NCBI GenBank assembly: GCA_001785175.1
Contig: MFSY01000026.1
Location: forward strand, 5,196 to 17,956
Source of the DNA: Candidatus Muproteobacteria bacterium RIFCSPHIGHO2_01_FULL_65_16
GTDB lineage: Bacteria > Pseudomonadota > Gammaproteobacteria > Acidiferrobacterales > Sulfurifustaceae
Direction of reading: 5' to 3'
DNA: 12,761 bases
Position 1 is the first letter of the stretch, and every line of letters begins with the position of its first letter. Under the pieces are notes generated by a model, which saw only the letters and a list, made by a program, of their open reading frames with translations, had not been told where the DNA came from and did not search any database. The position numbers and the translations under genes were made by a program. Positions 1-6,003 of the stretch are shown in pieces.

Positions 1-32
1 CCGAAGCGGGCGTCTCCGAGAAATTGGCATGA
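1..32 (+). CDS. cobT: Nicotinate-nucleotide-dimethylbenzimidazole phosphoribosyltransferase, C-terminal tail (partial)
   Basis: Only the last nine codons and a TGA stop at 30-32 lie in the window, reading EAGVSEKLA. CobT proteins characteristically end in an AGVS-K type tail, and a cobT directly upstream of cobC and cobS is a standard arrangement. The stop overlaps the ATG of the next gene (ATGA at 29-32), which indicates translational coupling within one operon. CobT makes alpha-ribazole phosphate from dimethylbenzimidazole, the substrate used by CobS. The call rests on nine residues plus context, so it is tentative. Confidence 0.6.
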   Translation, partial: EAGVSEKLA

Positions 33-628
33 CCGACACCCGCATTGATCTGCTGCGCCACGGTGAAACCGAGGGCGGCGCGTGTTATCGCGGCGCCGGC
101 GACGATGCGCTCAGCGCGCGCGGCTGGGAACAGATGCGCGCGGTCGTCGGCGAATCCGGCCCCTGGTCGCGTATCGTCAGCTCGCCGCTTCAGCGCTGCG
201 CCGCGTTCGCCCGCGAGACTGAGCAAATACATCGTCTGCCGCTCGACATCGAACCGCGCCTGCGCGAGCTTCACTTCGGCGATTGGGAAGGCAAGACCTC
301 GGCCGAGATTCACGCCGCCTGGCCGGACCGCCTTGAGCGATTCTGGAGCGATCCCGTCAATCACCCGCCGCCCGGCGGAGAGAACTTCTCCGCCTTTCAG
401 GCGCGCGTGCTCGGGGCGTGGGACGATCTGCTGGCGCGCCATGCCGGCGCGCATCTACTCATCGTCACGCACGGCGGGCCGATCCGCGTCATCCTCGGCC
501 GTGCGCGCGGCCTGCCGTGGGCGGAGGCGCTGTGCCAGCCGGTGCCGCCGGCGAGTCTGCATGCGCTGGTGGTATCCGCGGCAACCGGCCGCGACATCAC
601 TCGCACCGTCGCGGAAGCTCGCGGCTAG
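29..628 (+). CDS. cobC: Alpha-ribazole phosphatase (histidine phosphatase family)
   Basis: This 199-residue cytoplasmic enzyme would remove the 5'-phosphate from alpha-ribazole phosphate or from adenosylcobalamin phosphate in the last part of B12 nucleotide-loop assembly. The phosphoglycerate-mutase-like signature is complete: LRHGE at residues 9-13 with the phospho-accepting His11, Arg56 in SSPLQR, the acidic Glu80 in RELHFGDWEG, and the second catalytic His148 in IVTHGG. Length is typical of CobC. The ATG overlaps the stop of the preceding cobT-like gene and the stop lies 3 bases before cobS, so the gene sits inside a tight cob operon. The fold is shared by many phosphatases; the CobC assignment relies on its neighbours. 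Confidence 0.88.
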   Translation: MTDTRIDLLRHGETEGGACYRGAGDDALSARGWEQMRAVVGESGPWSRIVSSPLQRCAAFARETEQIHRLPLDIEPRLRELHFGDWEGKTSAEIHAAWPDRLERFWSDPVNHPPPGGENFSAFQARVLGAWDDLLARHAGAHLLIVTHGGPIRVILGRARGLPWAEALCQPVPPASLHALVVSAATGRDITRTVAEARG

Positions 629-631
629 ATC

Positions 632-1363
632 ATGGTGCGGAGCTTCTTCATCGCCGTCCAGTTTCTCACGCGGTTTCCGCTGCCGGCATTCGACAGGCCC
701 AAAGGCCGCGACGCCGGGCGTTCGCTGCTCTTCTATCCGCTGGTCGGTCTTCTCATCGGCGCCGTGCTCGTCGCGCTCAACGAGGCCGCGGCCGGGGCGG
801 CCGAAACCGTGCGCGCCGCGTTGCTCCTTGCCGCCTGGGTGATCGTTACCGGCGGGCTGCACCTCGACGGGCTCGCCGATAGCGCCGACGCCTGGGTCGG
901 CGGGCTCGGCGACCGCAAACGCACGCTCGCCATCATGAAAGACTCGCGCAGCGGGCCGGCCGCCGTGACCATGCTGGTGGTGGTCCTGATTCTGAAATTT
1001 GCCGCACTGCAAACACTCGTTGTGGCCGGCGCTTGGCAGGCGTTGCTGCTCGCGCCACTGCTCGGCCGCGGCGTCATCCCACTGCTCTTCCTCACCACGC
1101 CTTACGTCCGGCCCGGTGGTCTGGGGGCGGCCATGGCCGCACATCTGCCACGGTACGCGTCAATGGGCGTTGTGCTCGCCACCACGCTCGCGGTGTCCAT
1201 ACTCGCGGGCAAACCGGGCGTCCTGGCGCTCGCAGCCGCGGCGGCGATGTTCCTGCTGCTCCGCGCCCTGATGATACGCCGGATCAACGGCACGACCGGT
1301 GATACCGTCGGCGCGATGGTCGAATTGACCGAGACGGCGGTGCTCGTGGTTATCGCGGTGTAG
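632..1363 (+). CDS. cobS: Adenosylcobinamide-GDP ribazoletransferase (cobalamin synthase)
   Basis: CobS is an integral inner-membrane enzyme that joins adenosylcobinamide-GDP to alpha-ribazole (or its phosphate) to form adenosylcobalamin (phosphate). The 243-residue product has the usual family length and hydrophobicity. Family motifs visible in order are FLTRFPLP near residues 11-18, GGLHLDGLADSADA at 74-87 (the acidic metal/substrate site), MKDSRSGPA at 102-110, and a C-terminal TTGDTVGA-type segment. Several alanine/leucine/valine-rich stretches (about 35-50, 60-73, 111-130, 180-210) look like membrane helices. The start lies 3 bases after the cobC stop. The substrate is produced by CobT upstream and by a CobU/CobP not in the window. 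Confidence 0.93.
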   Translation: MVRSFFIAVQFLTRFPLPAFDRPKGRDAGRSLLFYPLVGLLIGAVLVALNEAAAGAAETVRAALLLAAWVIVTGGLHLDGLADSADAWVGGLGDRKRTLAIMKDSRSGPAAVTMLVVVLILKFAALQTLVVAGAWQALLLAPLLGRGVIPLLFLTTPYVRPGGLGAAMAAHLPRYASMGVVLATTLAVSILAGKPGVLALAAAAAMFLLLRALMIRRINGTTGDTVGAMVELTETAVLVVIAV

Positions 1364-1432
1364 CAGGCGGCAAGGCTCCGGCGATGCCCTTCCGGCCAAT
1401 TCGGCGTTAAACTCATCGAATCGGCACGGGGC

Positions 1433-1460
1433 GCCGGATGCGGCCAGCGCCACATCCGGC
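1433..1460 (+). other. GC-rich inverted repeat in the cobS-pduO spacer
   Basis: GCCGGATG at 1433-1440 is perfectly complementary to CATCCGGC at 1453-1460, giving an 8-bp stem with a 12-base loop. It lies in the 150-base spacer between cobS and the adenosyltransferase gene. There is no T run after it, so it is not a clear intrinsic terminator; it could be a weak terminator or an mRNA processing or stability hairpin. I see no cobalamin riboswitch (B12 box) in this spacer. Confidence 0.35.
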
Positions 1461-1513
1461 AGCAATGGTGTCGGCATGCCGCTATCCGTTATCTACCGAC
1501 TGAGAACTGGAAC

Positions 1514-2065
1514 ATGGGCCACCGCCTTTCCAAGATCTACACCCGCACCGGCGACAAGGGCACGACCGGGCTGGGCGACGGCGCGCGCGTGGACAAGGAC
1601 CATCCGCGCATCGAGGCCGGCGGCGCGGTGGACGAGCTGAACAGCGTGCTCGGCGTGCTGCTGGCCGAGGAGCTCCCGCAAGACATCCGCACGATCCTCG
1701 GCGACATCCAGCACGAGCTGTTCGACCTCGGCGGCGAACTGAGCGTACCCGGGCGCGCGCGGCTCACCGAAAGCCCGGTCACGCAGCTGGAAAACATCCT
1801 GGATAAACTGAACGCCGAGCTCGGGCCGCTCAAGGAATTCGTGCTGCCCGGCGGGACGCGCGCCGCGGCGCTCTGTCACCTCGCGCGCACCGTCTGCCGG
1901 CGCGCCGAGCGGCGCGTGGTCACGCTGGGGAAAACGGAGGCCGTCAACCCCGTCGTGGTGAAATATCTGAATCGCCTCTCCGATCTGCTGTTCGTAATCG
2001 CGCGCACGCTGAACCGGCGCGCGGGACAAGCCGATGTGCTGTGGCGGCCGGGAAAGAACAAGTAA
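1514..2065 (+). CDS. Cob(I)yrinic acid a,c-diamide / cob(I)alamin adenosyltransferase, PduO type
   Basis: This 183-residue enzyme transfers the adenosyl group of ATP to cob(I)alamin or corrinoid precursors, forming the Co-C bond. The PduO-type N-terminal ATP-binding motif TRTGDKGTTGLG is at residues 10-21, followed by GAVDELNSVLG at 38-47, FVLPGG at 109-114, and the helical CRRAER (128-133) and YLNRLSDLLFVIAR (151-164) segments that line the active site in this trimeric family. Length is normal. The ATG at 1514 begins MGHRLSKIYTRTGD, the usual N-terminus; no strong Shine-Dalgarno precedes it. It lies 150 bases after cobS on the same strand and completes adenosylation for the same pathway. Synonyms include pduO, cobO and mmaB, so no symbol is assigned. 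Confidence 0.93.
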   Translation: MGHRLSKIYTRTGDKGTTGLGDGARVDKDHPRIEAGGAVDELNSVLGVLLAEELPQDIRTILGDIQHELFDLGGELSVPGRARLTESPVTQLENILDKLNAELGPLKEFVLPGGTRAAALCHLARTVCRRAERRVVTLGKTEAVNPVVVKYLNRLSDLLFVIARTLNRRAGQADVLWRPGKNK

Positions 2066-2072
2066 CCCCAAT

Positions 2073-2119
2073 AAAACGGCGATTGCATCCGCAGATTACG
2101 CGAATTTCCGCAGATTTTA
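2073..2119 (+). repeat. Dispersed repeat 'CCGCAGATTACGC' type, copy A
   Basis: This 47-bp segment is identical at 45 of 47 positions to 3516-3562, in the same orientation; the only change is GA to AG near the middle. It contains repeated CCGCAGATT/CGCAGATT words. It begins 8 bases after the adenosyltransferase stop. With copy B it brackets the btuF-like gene. Confidence 0.85.
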
Positions 2120-2131
2120 GGAAAAATGCTG

Positions 2132-2176
2132 AAACCACAGATACACACGGATAAACACGGATAAACACGGATTAAG
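2132..2176 (+). repeat. Dispersed repeat, ACCACAGAT / 10-bp periodic element, left arm
   Basis: AAACCACAGAT at 2132-2142 leads into a roughly 10-bp periodic run of ACACGGAT units. The first 31 bases (2132-2162) are an inverted match (26 of 31) to 2461-2491, which reads ATCTGTGTTC twice and then ATCTGTGGTTT. The two arms are about 300 bases apart. They look like two copies of one short dispersed repeat family in opposite orientation; nothing indicates coding. Confidence 0.7.
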
Positions 2177-2183
2177 AAATAAT

Positions 2184-2216
2184 GCTATCAGCTATCAGCG
2201 GTCAGCTATCAGCTAA
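2184..2216 (+). repeat. Short tandem repeat of AGCTATC / GCTATCAGC units
   Basis: The units CTATCAG and GTCAGCTATCAGC recur about four times with one degenerate copy (GCGGTCAGC). It is a low-complexity heptamer-type array inside the gene-free spacer, with no coding signal. Confidence 0.65.
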
Positions 2217-2261
2217 AGAAACTCGGATTACTGATCCGGTCGTCAAATAGTGCATGTCGCT

Positions 2262-2420
2262 TCTCTCCCTCTCCCTCATCCCCATCCCTTCTCCCGGAGG
2301 GAGAAGGGAGCGAGCCGAGCGCGCTTGCGCGCGATTTCATTCACCCTGGTCGGGGTGAGGGCCAAGCAGCGCAAAAAACGGCCCTCATCCTGTCCTTCTC
2401 CCGCTGGGAGAAGGGACCCG
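2262..2420 (+). repeat. Pair of CCCTTCTCCC...GGGAGAAGGG palindromic modules
   Basis: Two direct copies of one module are present. Copy 1 (about 2273-2308) is CCCTCATCC plus a perfect 10-bp stem CCCTTCTCCC (2286-2295) / GGGAGAAGGG (2299-2308) with a 3-base loop GGA. Copy 2 (about 2382-2415) is CCCTCATCC plus a perfect 9-bp stem CCTTCTCCC (2394-2402) / GGGAGAAGG (2406-2414) with loop GCT. Between them are further short palindromes (GCGCGC-TT-GCGCGC near 2320, CACCC/GGGTG near 2343-2356). No T run follows either hairpin, so they resemble a REP-like dispersed repeat more than terminators. Confidence 0.75.
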
Positions 2421-2460
2421 GGGCTTGTCGGGATGCGCACTATTTATCGTTCTCCTCAGT

Positions 2461-2540
2461 ATCTGTGTTCATCTGTGTTCATCTGTGGTTTCGCTGTTGT
2501 TCATCTAAATGCCTTTTCTCTGCGTCTCTGCGGTGAAAAT
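2461..2540 (+). repeat. Dispersed repeats: ATCTGTGTTC right arm and TCTCTGCGTCTCTGCGG element
   Basis: Bases 2461-2491 are the inverted partner of 2132-2162. Bases 2516-2539 hold a second family, TCTCTGCGTCTCTGCGGTGAA. Its reverse complement is closely matched by the segment at 5535-5565, after the GHKL ATPase gene (CGCAGAG, GGAGAC and GGAGAAAA words in the same order). It ends about 40 bases beyond the 3' end of the btuF-like gene on the opposite strand. Confidence 0.65.
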
Positions 2541-2581
2541 CGTGCTTCGGTAATTTTCCGCGGTTCCCGAATCGGCATGGT

Positions 2582-3466
2582 TCAGCGCCGGCCGCGCGCC
2601 GCTTCGAGATCGGCGCAAAGATGCTCCGCTCCGTCCAGAATGCGCGGCCCGTGGCGCTGGAGGACATCCGGCGGGACCACGAACAGGTTGTCGCGCCGTA
2701 CCGCTCTCAGCTGCGGCCAGCGCCGCCAGGCATCGAACCACTCCGGGCGCGATGCGCCGGCGCCGCTCGCAACAATCGCCTCCGGATCGGCGGCGAGCAC
2801 CGCCTCGACATCCACCGTCGGCGCCAGTATGGGCAGATCGGCAAAAACATTGCGCCCGCCGCACAGATGGATGACATCGCTGATGAGCTGTTTTCCGTTC
2901 ACCGTCATGAGCGGCCGATCCCAGATCTGATAGAACACCGTCACCGCCGGGCGCGCAGCATAGCGGCGGCGCAACGCCTCGTGGCGCTGACGGAAGGCTC
3001 GCGCCGCCCGGAGCGCGGCATCCGCGGTTCCGGCCAACCGCCCGAGGCGCTCGATATTCGTCGCGACATCCTCGATATGACGCGGCTCGGAGACGTAGAC
3101 CGCCAGACCGAGCGCGCGCAACCGCTCCACCTGGGACGGCGGGTTGCCGCTCTGCCAGGCGATGATGAGGTCCGGCCGCAACGCCACGATCGCCTCGAGA
3201 TCGAGACCGGTATAGCTCCCGACCCGCGGGATGCGCTTCGCCGCCTCGGGATAATCGCTGTAATCCACAGCGCCGACGACATACCCGCCGGCGCCGGCGG
3301 CATACAGCAGTTCGGTTACATGGGGCGCAAGACTTACGACGCGGCGCGCGGGCGCGGCGAGCACGACCGTCGCGCCCGCGTCGTCCGGCACGCGGGTCGG
3401 CGCCGGCGCGGGGGCCGCGCCGAGCAGTCCGAGCAGCACACCCGCAAGGAGGCCGTGGGTTTTCAT
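2582..3466 (-). CDS. btuF: Cobalamin-binding periplasmic protein, BtuF-like ABC transporter component
   Basis: The 294-residue product is a class III periplasmic binding protein that would capture corrinoids and pass them to a BtuCD-type permease. An N-terminal hydrophobic signal (about 1-21, LLAGVLLGLLGA) supports export. Two lobes follow. The first has RRVVSLAPHVTELLYAAG (41-58), VGAVDYSDYPEAAKRIPRVG (64-83) and LEAIVALRPDLIIAW (90-104), all hallmark segments of BtuF. The second has YQIWDRPLMTVN (179-190), ISDVIHLCGGRNVFAD (195-210) and RHGPRILDGAEHL (271-283). It is convergent with the upstream cob genes, and no btuC or btuD is visible in the window, so the permease must be encoded elsewhere. 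It is bracketed by 47-bp direct repeats. Siderophore-binding relatives share the fold, but context favours B12. Confidence 0.87.
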   Translation of the reverse strand: MKTHGLLAGVLLGLLGAAPAPAPTRVPDDAGATVVLAAPARRVVSLAPHVTELLYAAGAGGYVVGAVDYSDYPEAAKRIPRVGSYTGLDLEAIVALRPDLIIAWQSGNPPSQVERLRALGLAVYVSEPRHIEDVATNIERLGRLAGTADAALRAARAFRQRHEALRRRYAARPAVTVFYQIWDRPLMTVNGKQLISDVIHLCGGRNVFADLPILAPTVDVEAVLAADPEAIVASGAGASRPEWFDAWRRWPQLRAVRRDNLFVVPPDVLQRHGPRILDGAEHLCADLEAARGRR

Positions 3467-3515
3467 GCCGCGAATGCTAACATGACGCGGCGCGGCGCTT
3501 TGAGTGATAATCCTA

Positions 3516-3562
3516 AAAACGGCGATTGCATCCGCAGATTACGCAGATTTCCGCAGATTTTA
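3516..3562 (+). repeat. Dispersed repeat 'CCGCAGATTACGC' type, copy B
   Basis: This is the second copy of the 47-bp repeat at 2073-2119 (45 of 47 identical, same orientation). It lies 50 bases upstream of the btuF-like start codon, in the divergent spacer before the GHKL ATPase gene. Confidence 0.85.
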
Positions 3563-3631
3563 AGAACGGGTGCGCCAGGCAGTCATTCAAACCAATTGAT
3601 TCATCTGCGTTAATCTGCGAAATCTGCGGAT
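3530..3631. repeat. Imperfect 29-bp inverted repeat (potential large hairpin)
   Basis: Bases 3530-3558 and 3603-3631 are inverted copies, matching at 26 of 29 positions, separated by 44 bases. Each arm is built of GCAGATT words, so the right arm is a third, inverted copy of the repeat core at 3516-3562. The structure sits in the intergenic region of two divergently transcribed genes and could extrude as a cruciform or form a hairpin in either transcript. No obvious promoter is separable from it. Confidence 0.75.
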
Positions 3632-3689
3632 AACTGATTTTTCCAGGATAATCCGGACACGAACGCCGTTCTCTGACGACCCCTACTCC

Positions 3690-5492
3690 ATGCCCAAGTC
3701 GAAACGAGCATCCGAGGCCGAGCGCGGCAAGCTGCGCATCGGCGACGACTGGAACGCCATCACCATCATCGCGCTCTCGCAGAGCAACCCGCTAAAAGCC
3801 GTCGCGGAGTTCGTCGAGAACAGCATAGACGCCCAGGCCCGGCACGTCACCATCACCCGCGGGCGCGAGCACGGCGCGCATTACCTGCGCATCACCGACG
3901 ACGGCGACGGCATCCCGCGCGACGAGCACGGCGCGCCGAACTTCAAGTACGTCGCCACGCACATCTGCGACTCCATCAAGCGCCGGCTCAAGCACGATGG
4001 CATAACCGGCCTCCAGGGCGAGTTCGGCATCGGCCTGCTGTCCTTCTGGACCGTGGGCGAGGAGCTGACGCTCACCTGCGCGGGCGCCGACGGCAAGACC
4101 CATCAGATGACCATGCGCAAGGGCGACCCCGGCTACGCGGTGACCCAGCGCCGGACGCTCTTCGCGCAACACGGCACGGACCTCCTCATCCGGCCGCTGC
4201 TTGCGGGCATCCGCCAACTGAGCGGCGAGAAGATCCAGTGGTATCTCGCCTCGGAGCTGCGCGACCGCATCCGCCACTCGGGCGTGAAGATCAAGGTGGT
4301 GGACCGGCAGGCGCGGCAGGAATACAAGGTCGAGCCGCGGCAGTTTTCCGGAAGGCTCCTGCACCAACTGCCGGCGGCCGCGACCTCCGTCGGCGATGTC
4401 TACCTCGAGCTTTATCTCGTGGAGCCGGGCCAGGAAAATCGCGTCGGGCTCTACCGCGCTGGCACGCGGGTGCTGGCGGACATCGCCGAGCTCGAGGCGT
4501 TCCGGCGTCCGCCCTGGAGCGGCGGCTATCTTCAGGGAATCGTTGATGCGCCGTTCCTCAATCTCACGCCCGGCACGCGCCTGGGCGTCATCCACGACGA
4601 GCGCTACGCCGCCTTCTGCGCCGCGCTCACCGACACGGAGCAGGCCCTCATGGGCCAGATCGAGGCGCAACGCCAGGCGGAGGAGGAACAGGCGAGCGCG
4701 CAGATGCTGCGTTCGCTCCAGAAGGCCTTCCGCGAGGCGCTGCTCGCGCTCCCGGCCGAGGAGTACGACTGGTTCGACATCCACACCCACGGGAGCAAGC
4801 GACCGGGACGGCACGACGGCGAGGAGATCGCGGGGCTTGCGGTCGAAGCCGAAGGGGCGCCGGAACCGACACGCCAGAAGCAGTTCTTCGAGTTCGCCGG
4901 GCCGCTGTACAGCGCGCGCATCGCGCCCGCAACCTGCGTCGTGCCGGTCGGCGAGTCGCGCGGCTTCCGCGCCGTGCCGCGCGACAAATCGCGCCACCTC
5001 GTAGAGCACAACCTGACGTTCCGGTGGGAGATCGCCGAAGGCGGCGGACGACTCGAAAATACCGAAGGCGAGGTCGCGACCTTTCACGCCCCGCCCGAAC
5101 CCGCGCTCGTGCGGCTCAGGCTGCGCGTCACCCAGGGGGATATCGCCTGCGAGGCCGAGGCGGTCGTCACGGTGACGGATTCGCTGCTGCCCGAGGCCGC
5201 CGCGCCCAGGGAGACCGCCGCGACCAGGCACGGCCTGCCGGGCTACACCTTCCAGCGCGCGCCGGGGGAGCTGTGGCGCTCGCGCTACGACGCCGAGCAG
5301 AACGTGATCGTCGTCAACAACGCCCACCGCGACTTCGTCTACGCCGCGCGTGCCAAGGCGCTGAAGCTGCGCTACATCAGCCGCCTCTACGCCAAGGAGC
5401 TGGTGCTGAAAAACTTTCCCGGCCTGGCGCCGGAGCAACTGCTCGAACGCATGATCGAGCTGTCGCTGTACACCGACGAAAATCTAAAGTAG
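3690..5492 (+). CDS. GHKL-type (Hsp90/MutL-like) ATPase with an Ig-like domain, function unknown
   Basis: This 600-residue cytoplasmic protein opens with a complete Bergerat ATP-binding fold. The N-box is AEFVENSIDAQA, with likely catalytic Glu40 and Mg-ligand Asn44. The G1 box is DDGDGIP at 70-76 and the G2 lid is GEFGIGLLSFW at 110-120; a GTDLLIRPL strand lies at 162-170. Residues 171-330 resemble a transducer region. A Gln/Glu/Ala-rich helix (about 320-350) looks coiled. Residues about 410-498 look like a bacterial Ig-like beta-sandwich: a VVPVGESRGFRAVP strand pair, FRWEIAEGGGRL, an ATFHAP turn and a closing AEAVVTVTD strand. A basic helical tail (about 550-600) ends the protein. No signal peptide is seen. 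It stands alone on its strand, so no partner is indicated. I do not recognise a named family; repair, chaperone or defence roles are all possible. Confidence 0.85.
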   Translation: MPKSKRASEAERGKLRIGDDWNAITIIALSQSNPLKAVAEFVENSIDAQARHVTITRGREHGAHYLRITDDGDGIPRDEHGAPNFKYVATHICDSIKRRLKHDGITGLQGEFGIGLLSFWTVGEELTLTCAGADGKTHQMTMRKGDPGYAVTQRRTLFAQHGTDLLIRPLLAGIRQLSGEKIQWYLASELRDRIRHSGVKIKVVDRQARQEYKVEPRQFSGRLLHQLPAAATSVGDVYLELYLVEPGQENRVGLYRAGTRVLADIAELEAFRRPPWSGGYLQGIVDAPFLNLTPGTRLGVIHDERYAAFCAALTDTEQALMGQIEAQRQAEEEQASAQMLRSLQKAFREALLALPAEEYDWFDIHTHGSKRPGRHDGEEIAGLAVEAEGAPEPTRQKQFFEFAGPLYSARIAPATCVVPVGESRGFRAVPRDKSRHLVEHNLTFRWEIAEGGGRLENTEGEVATFHAPPEPALVRLRLRVTQGDIACEAEAVVTVTDSLLPEAAAPRETAATRHGLPGYTFQRAPGELWRSRYDAEQNVIVVNNAHRDFVYAARAKALKLRYISRLYAKELVLKNFPGLAPEQLLERMIELSLYTDENLK

Positions 5493-5534
5493 CGGCTCCG
5501 GAAGAACCGACGGAAGGTCTGATTTATATGATTA

Positions 5535-5568
5535 TTCAACGCAGAGGCGCGGAGACGGCGGAGAAAAA
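5535..5568 (-). repeat. Dispersed repeat, CGCAGAG...GGAGA type (inverted relative to 2516-2539)
   Basis: The segment CGCAGAGGCGCGGAGACGG followed by CGGAGAAAA starts 42 bases after the GHKL ATPase stop. It is a diverged, inverted counterpart of the element at 2516-2539 near the 3' end of the btuF-like gene. No terminator-like T run follows it. Confidence 0.5.
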
Positions 5569-5688
5569 ACAAGGCTATTGACCAGGCAAGATTGTTCTTG
5601 AACGAAGGCAGGCCGGATAGGGGTTTCATGGCATCCGTGACGGCGCGGGCGTGCCGGGTAAATAGCGAAAATCATATGACTTTTCGAT

Positions 5689-5775
5689 TATTGCGGCGGC
5701 ATGAGGGCTTCGATCCCGGGTCATCGGAGCAACAGCCCGTCGGGCGGGTTCAGGTGGATTCATGCCGCCGCAATA
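5689..5775. repeat. 87-bp element with 16-bp perfect terminal inverted repeats
   Basis: TATTGCGGCGGCATGA at 5689-5704 is the exact reverse complement of TCATGCCGCCGCAATA at 5760-5775. The 55-base interior contains a small GCCC/GGGC hairpin (5735-5745). The whole element can fold into one long stem with an internal hairpin, as a MITE/REP-like element or a small structured RNA would. No clear target-site duplication is visible at its edges and no ORF spans it. It lies in the 510-base gene-free stretch (5493-6003). Confidence 0.7.
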
Positions 5776-5803
5776 TCAACAAAAAAATCTTTGCGTTCTT
5801 TGT

Positions 5804-5940
5804 GCTGTACAGGGACGTACTAATTTCCACGTCGCGCCGGGACGCGCGGTTGACGTGGATGCTGTACAGGGACGTACGAATTTCCACGTCGCGCCGGGAC
5901 GCGCGGTTGACGTGGATGCTGTACAGGGACGTACGAATGT
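5804..5940. repeat. 57-bp tandem repeat, about 2.4 copies
   Basis: Units start at 5804, 5861 and 5918 with GCTGTACAGGGACGTAC; the third stops after about 23 bases. Full units 1 and 2 differ at a single base (T5821 versus G5878). Each unit contains an 8-bp inverted repeat, TCCACGTC (5826-5833) / GACGTGGA (5852-5859). Because 57 is a multiple of three, several frames stay open on both strands, producing spurious repetitive ORFs. No start codon or ribosome site supports translation. Confidence 0.9.
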
Positions 5941-6003
5941 CGCGCGAGACATGATGTCGGGAGCGACCGTCTTTGCGGCGAAGACTTCTTATTCAGATGT
6001 TCC

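Noticed and set aside
1364..1513. Cobalamin riboswitch before the adenosyltransferase gene
   Set aside because: I see no B12 box or the expected long multi-stem aptamer; the spacer is only 150 bases and holds just one 8-bp hairpin.
2132..2216. CRISPR array
   Set aside because: The repeats are 7-10 bases, contiguous and without unique spacers; no cas gene is present.
2286..2308. Perfect 10-bp hairpin considered as an intrinsic terminator
   Set aside because: No T run follows on either strand, it lies 220 bases past the nearest gene end, and a second copy exists at 2394-2414, so a dispersed repeat explains it better.
2250..2930. Open reading frame of 226 codons running across the repeat spacer into btuF-like antisense
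   Set aside because: It is made of palindromic repeat sequence and the reverse strand of a well-supported gene; the translation is low-complexity and has no recognisable domain.
3792..5438. 548-codon antisense reading frame opposite the GHKL ATPase gene
   Set aside because: It is a GC-rich antisense shadow; the plus strand has all the ATPase motifs and the antisense product resembles no family.
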